Assembly: GCF_018687715.1 (NCBI RefSeq)
Contig: NC_056758.1
Span: 20,866,001-20,930,000 of the forward strand
DNA length: 64,000 nucleotides
From: Carya illinoinensis
Lineage: Eukaryota; Streptophyta; Magnoliopsida; Fagales; Juglandaceae
Direction: 5' to 3'
Below, one piece after another: positions 63,492 through 64,000 of this stretch; the stretch's first letter is position 1, and every line of letters begins with the position of its first letter. Position numbers and translations under genes: made by a program. The notes under the pieces are model-generated. The model had not been told where the DNA came from. It saw only the letters and a program-made list of their open reading frames with translations, and searched no databases.

Positions 63492-64000
63492 TGATGTGAA
63501 CCCCAATAGACTTGCTTTGAGACCCAACAACGATACTGGAAAAACAACCCCAAGAAAGCCAAACTCAGGTATATGGATGGAGAATCTAGACCCGATGAGT
63601 ACTTGTTCAAAGAACCTAGATTATATCAAAATCTAGACCCATTGAAGAACCCGTCTCAAGAAGCTAGATTACAGAGGATGAACGCCACAAAGGTTTTGAT
63701 TTACCCTTGATAAGTTCAGAAGTTCAAGAAGAATAAGAGGAGATGACTCAACTCTCAATGACAATTCCATATATTCTGCCCTCAAACGAGGTTACAATTG
63801 GTTTAAATAGACAATCCCTAAAAACCCTAAGTAAACAATGCCTCGGGAACTGTAGCGTGAACAAAACCATACGCCGCGCTACAGTAACTTCTGAAACCCT
63901 AGTAAGACATAAAATTATAACTTTCCAAATAAACCCTTGGCCCAAAATACAAGGCCTTCCCCAAACCCTAGTTCATTAGAAATAAGAAGTGTGGGCTGGA
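63492..64000 (-). mobile_element. Partial minus-strand LTR, cut by the window edge
   Basis: Nearly identical to 34711-35219, the intact 3' LTR of the minus-strand element, including TATTTAAA (63802-63809) and the CTGTAGCG/CGCTACAG arms. It does not carry the 344-bp deletion. Whether a full element, a deleted one or a solo LTR follows cannot be told. Confidence 0.9.

Overview
The window is non-genic repeat DNA from a nuclear plant genome. About 50 kb is a tandem satellite array, and the rest is three or four copies of one Ty3/gypsy LTR retrotransposon family inserted in it. A plant is indicated by the tRNA-iMet-type primer site (TGGTATCAGAGC) and the plant chromovirus style of the Gag-Pol polyprotein. 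I could not name the species. No host protein gene, tRNA, rRNA or CRISPR array was seen.

Layout. 1-1491: 3' remnant of a plus-strand element, its RT domain joined directly to the last ~95 bp of an LTR. 1492-10637: satellite block 1. 10638-17695: a structurally complete element with 5' LTR, PBS, leader, gag-pro-pol, PPT, 3' LTR and a TATTC target-site duplication; its one long frame is cut by one amber codon. 17701-34710: satellite block 2. 34711-39044: a minus-strand, heavily deleted element with both LTRs and a GGTTG duplication. 39050-63491: satellite block 3. 63492-64000: the first 509 bp of another minus-strand LTR copy, cut by the window edge.

The satellite repeats every ~978 bp. Each repeat holds two diverged halves of about 487 bp (A) and 492 bp (B) that align with each other end to end, so the ancestral monomer was ~490 bp. 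The dimers are arranged in local higher-order repeats of 2 dimers (~1957 bp), 4 dimers (~3913 bp) and 7 dimers (~6842 bp). The larger ones differ by only about 0.2 % by eye, so they are recent.

The complete element has the hallmarks I associate with the CRM (centromeric) chromovirus lineage: one gag-pol frame, iMet primer site, no classical chromodomain, and a polyprotein whose C-terminus is encoded inside the 3' LTR. A long homogenised satellite with repeated CRM-like insertions suggests a centromere or pericentromere. That is an inference; nothing in the sequence proves CENH3 occupancy. The most informative signal is that the LTR insertions at 34711 and 63492 share one target site and private flanking satellite variants. 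They look like one insertion event copied by array expansion with a displacement of ~28.8 kb.
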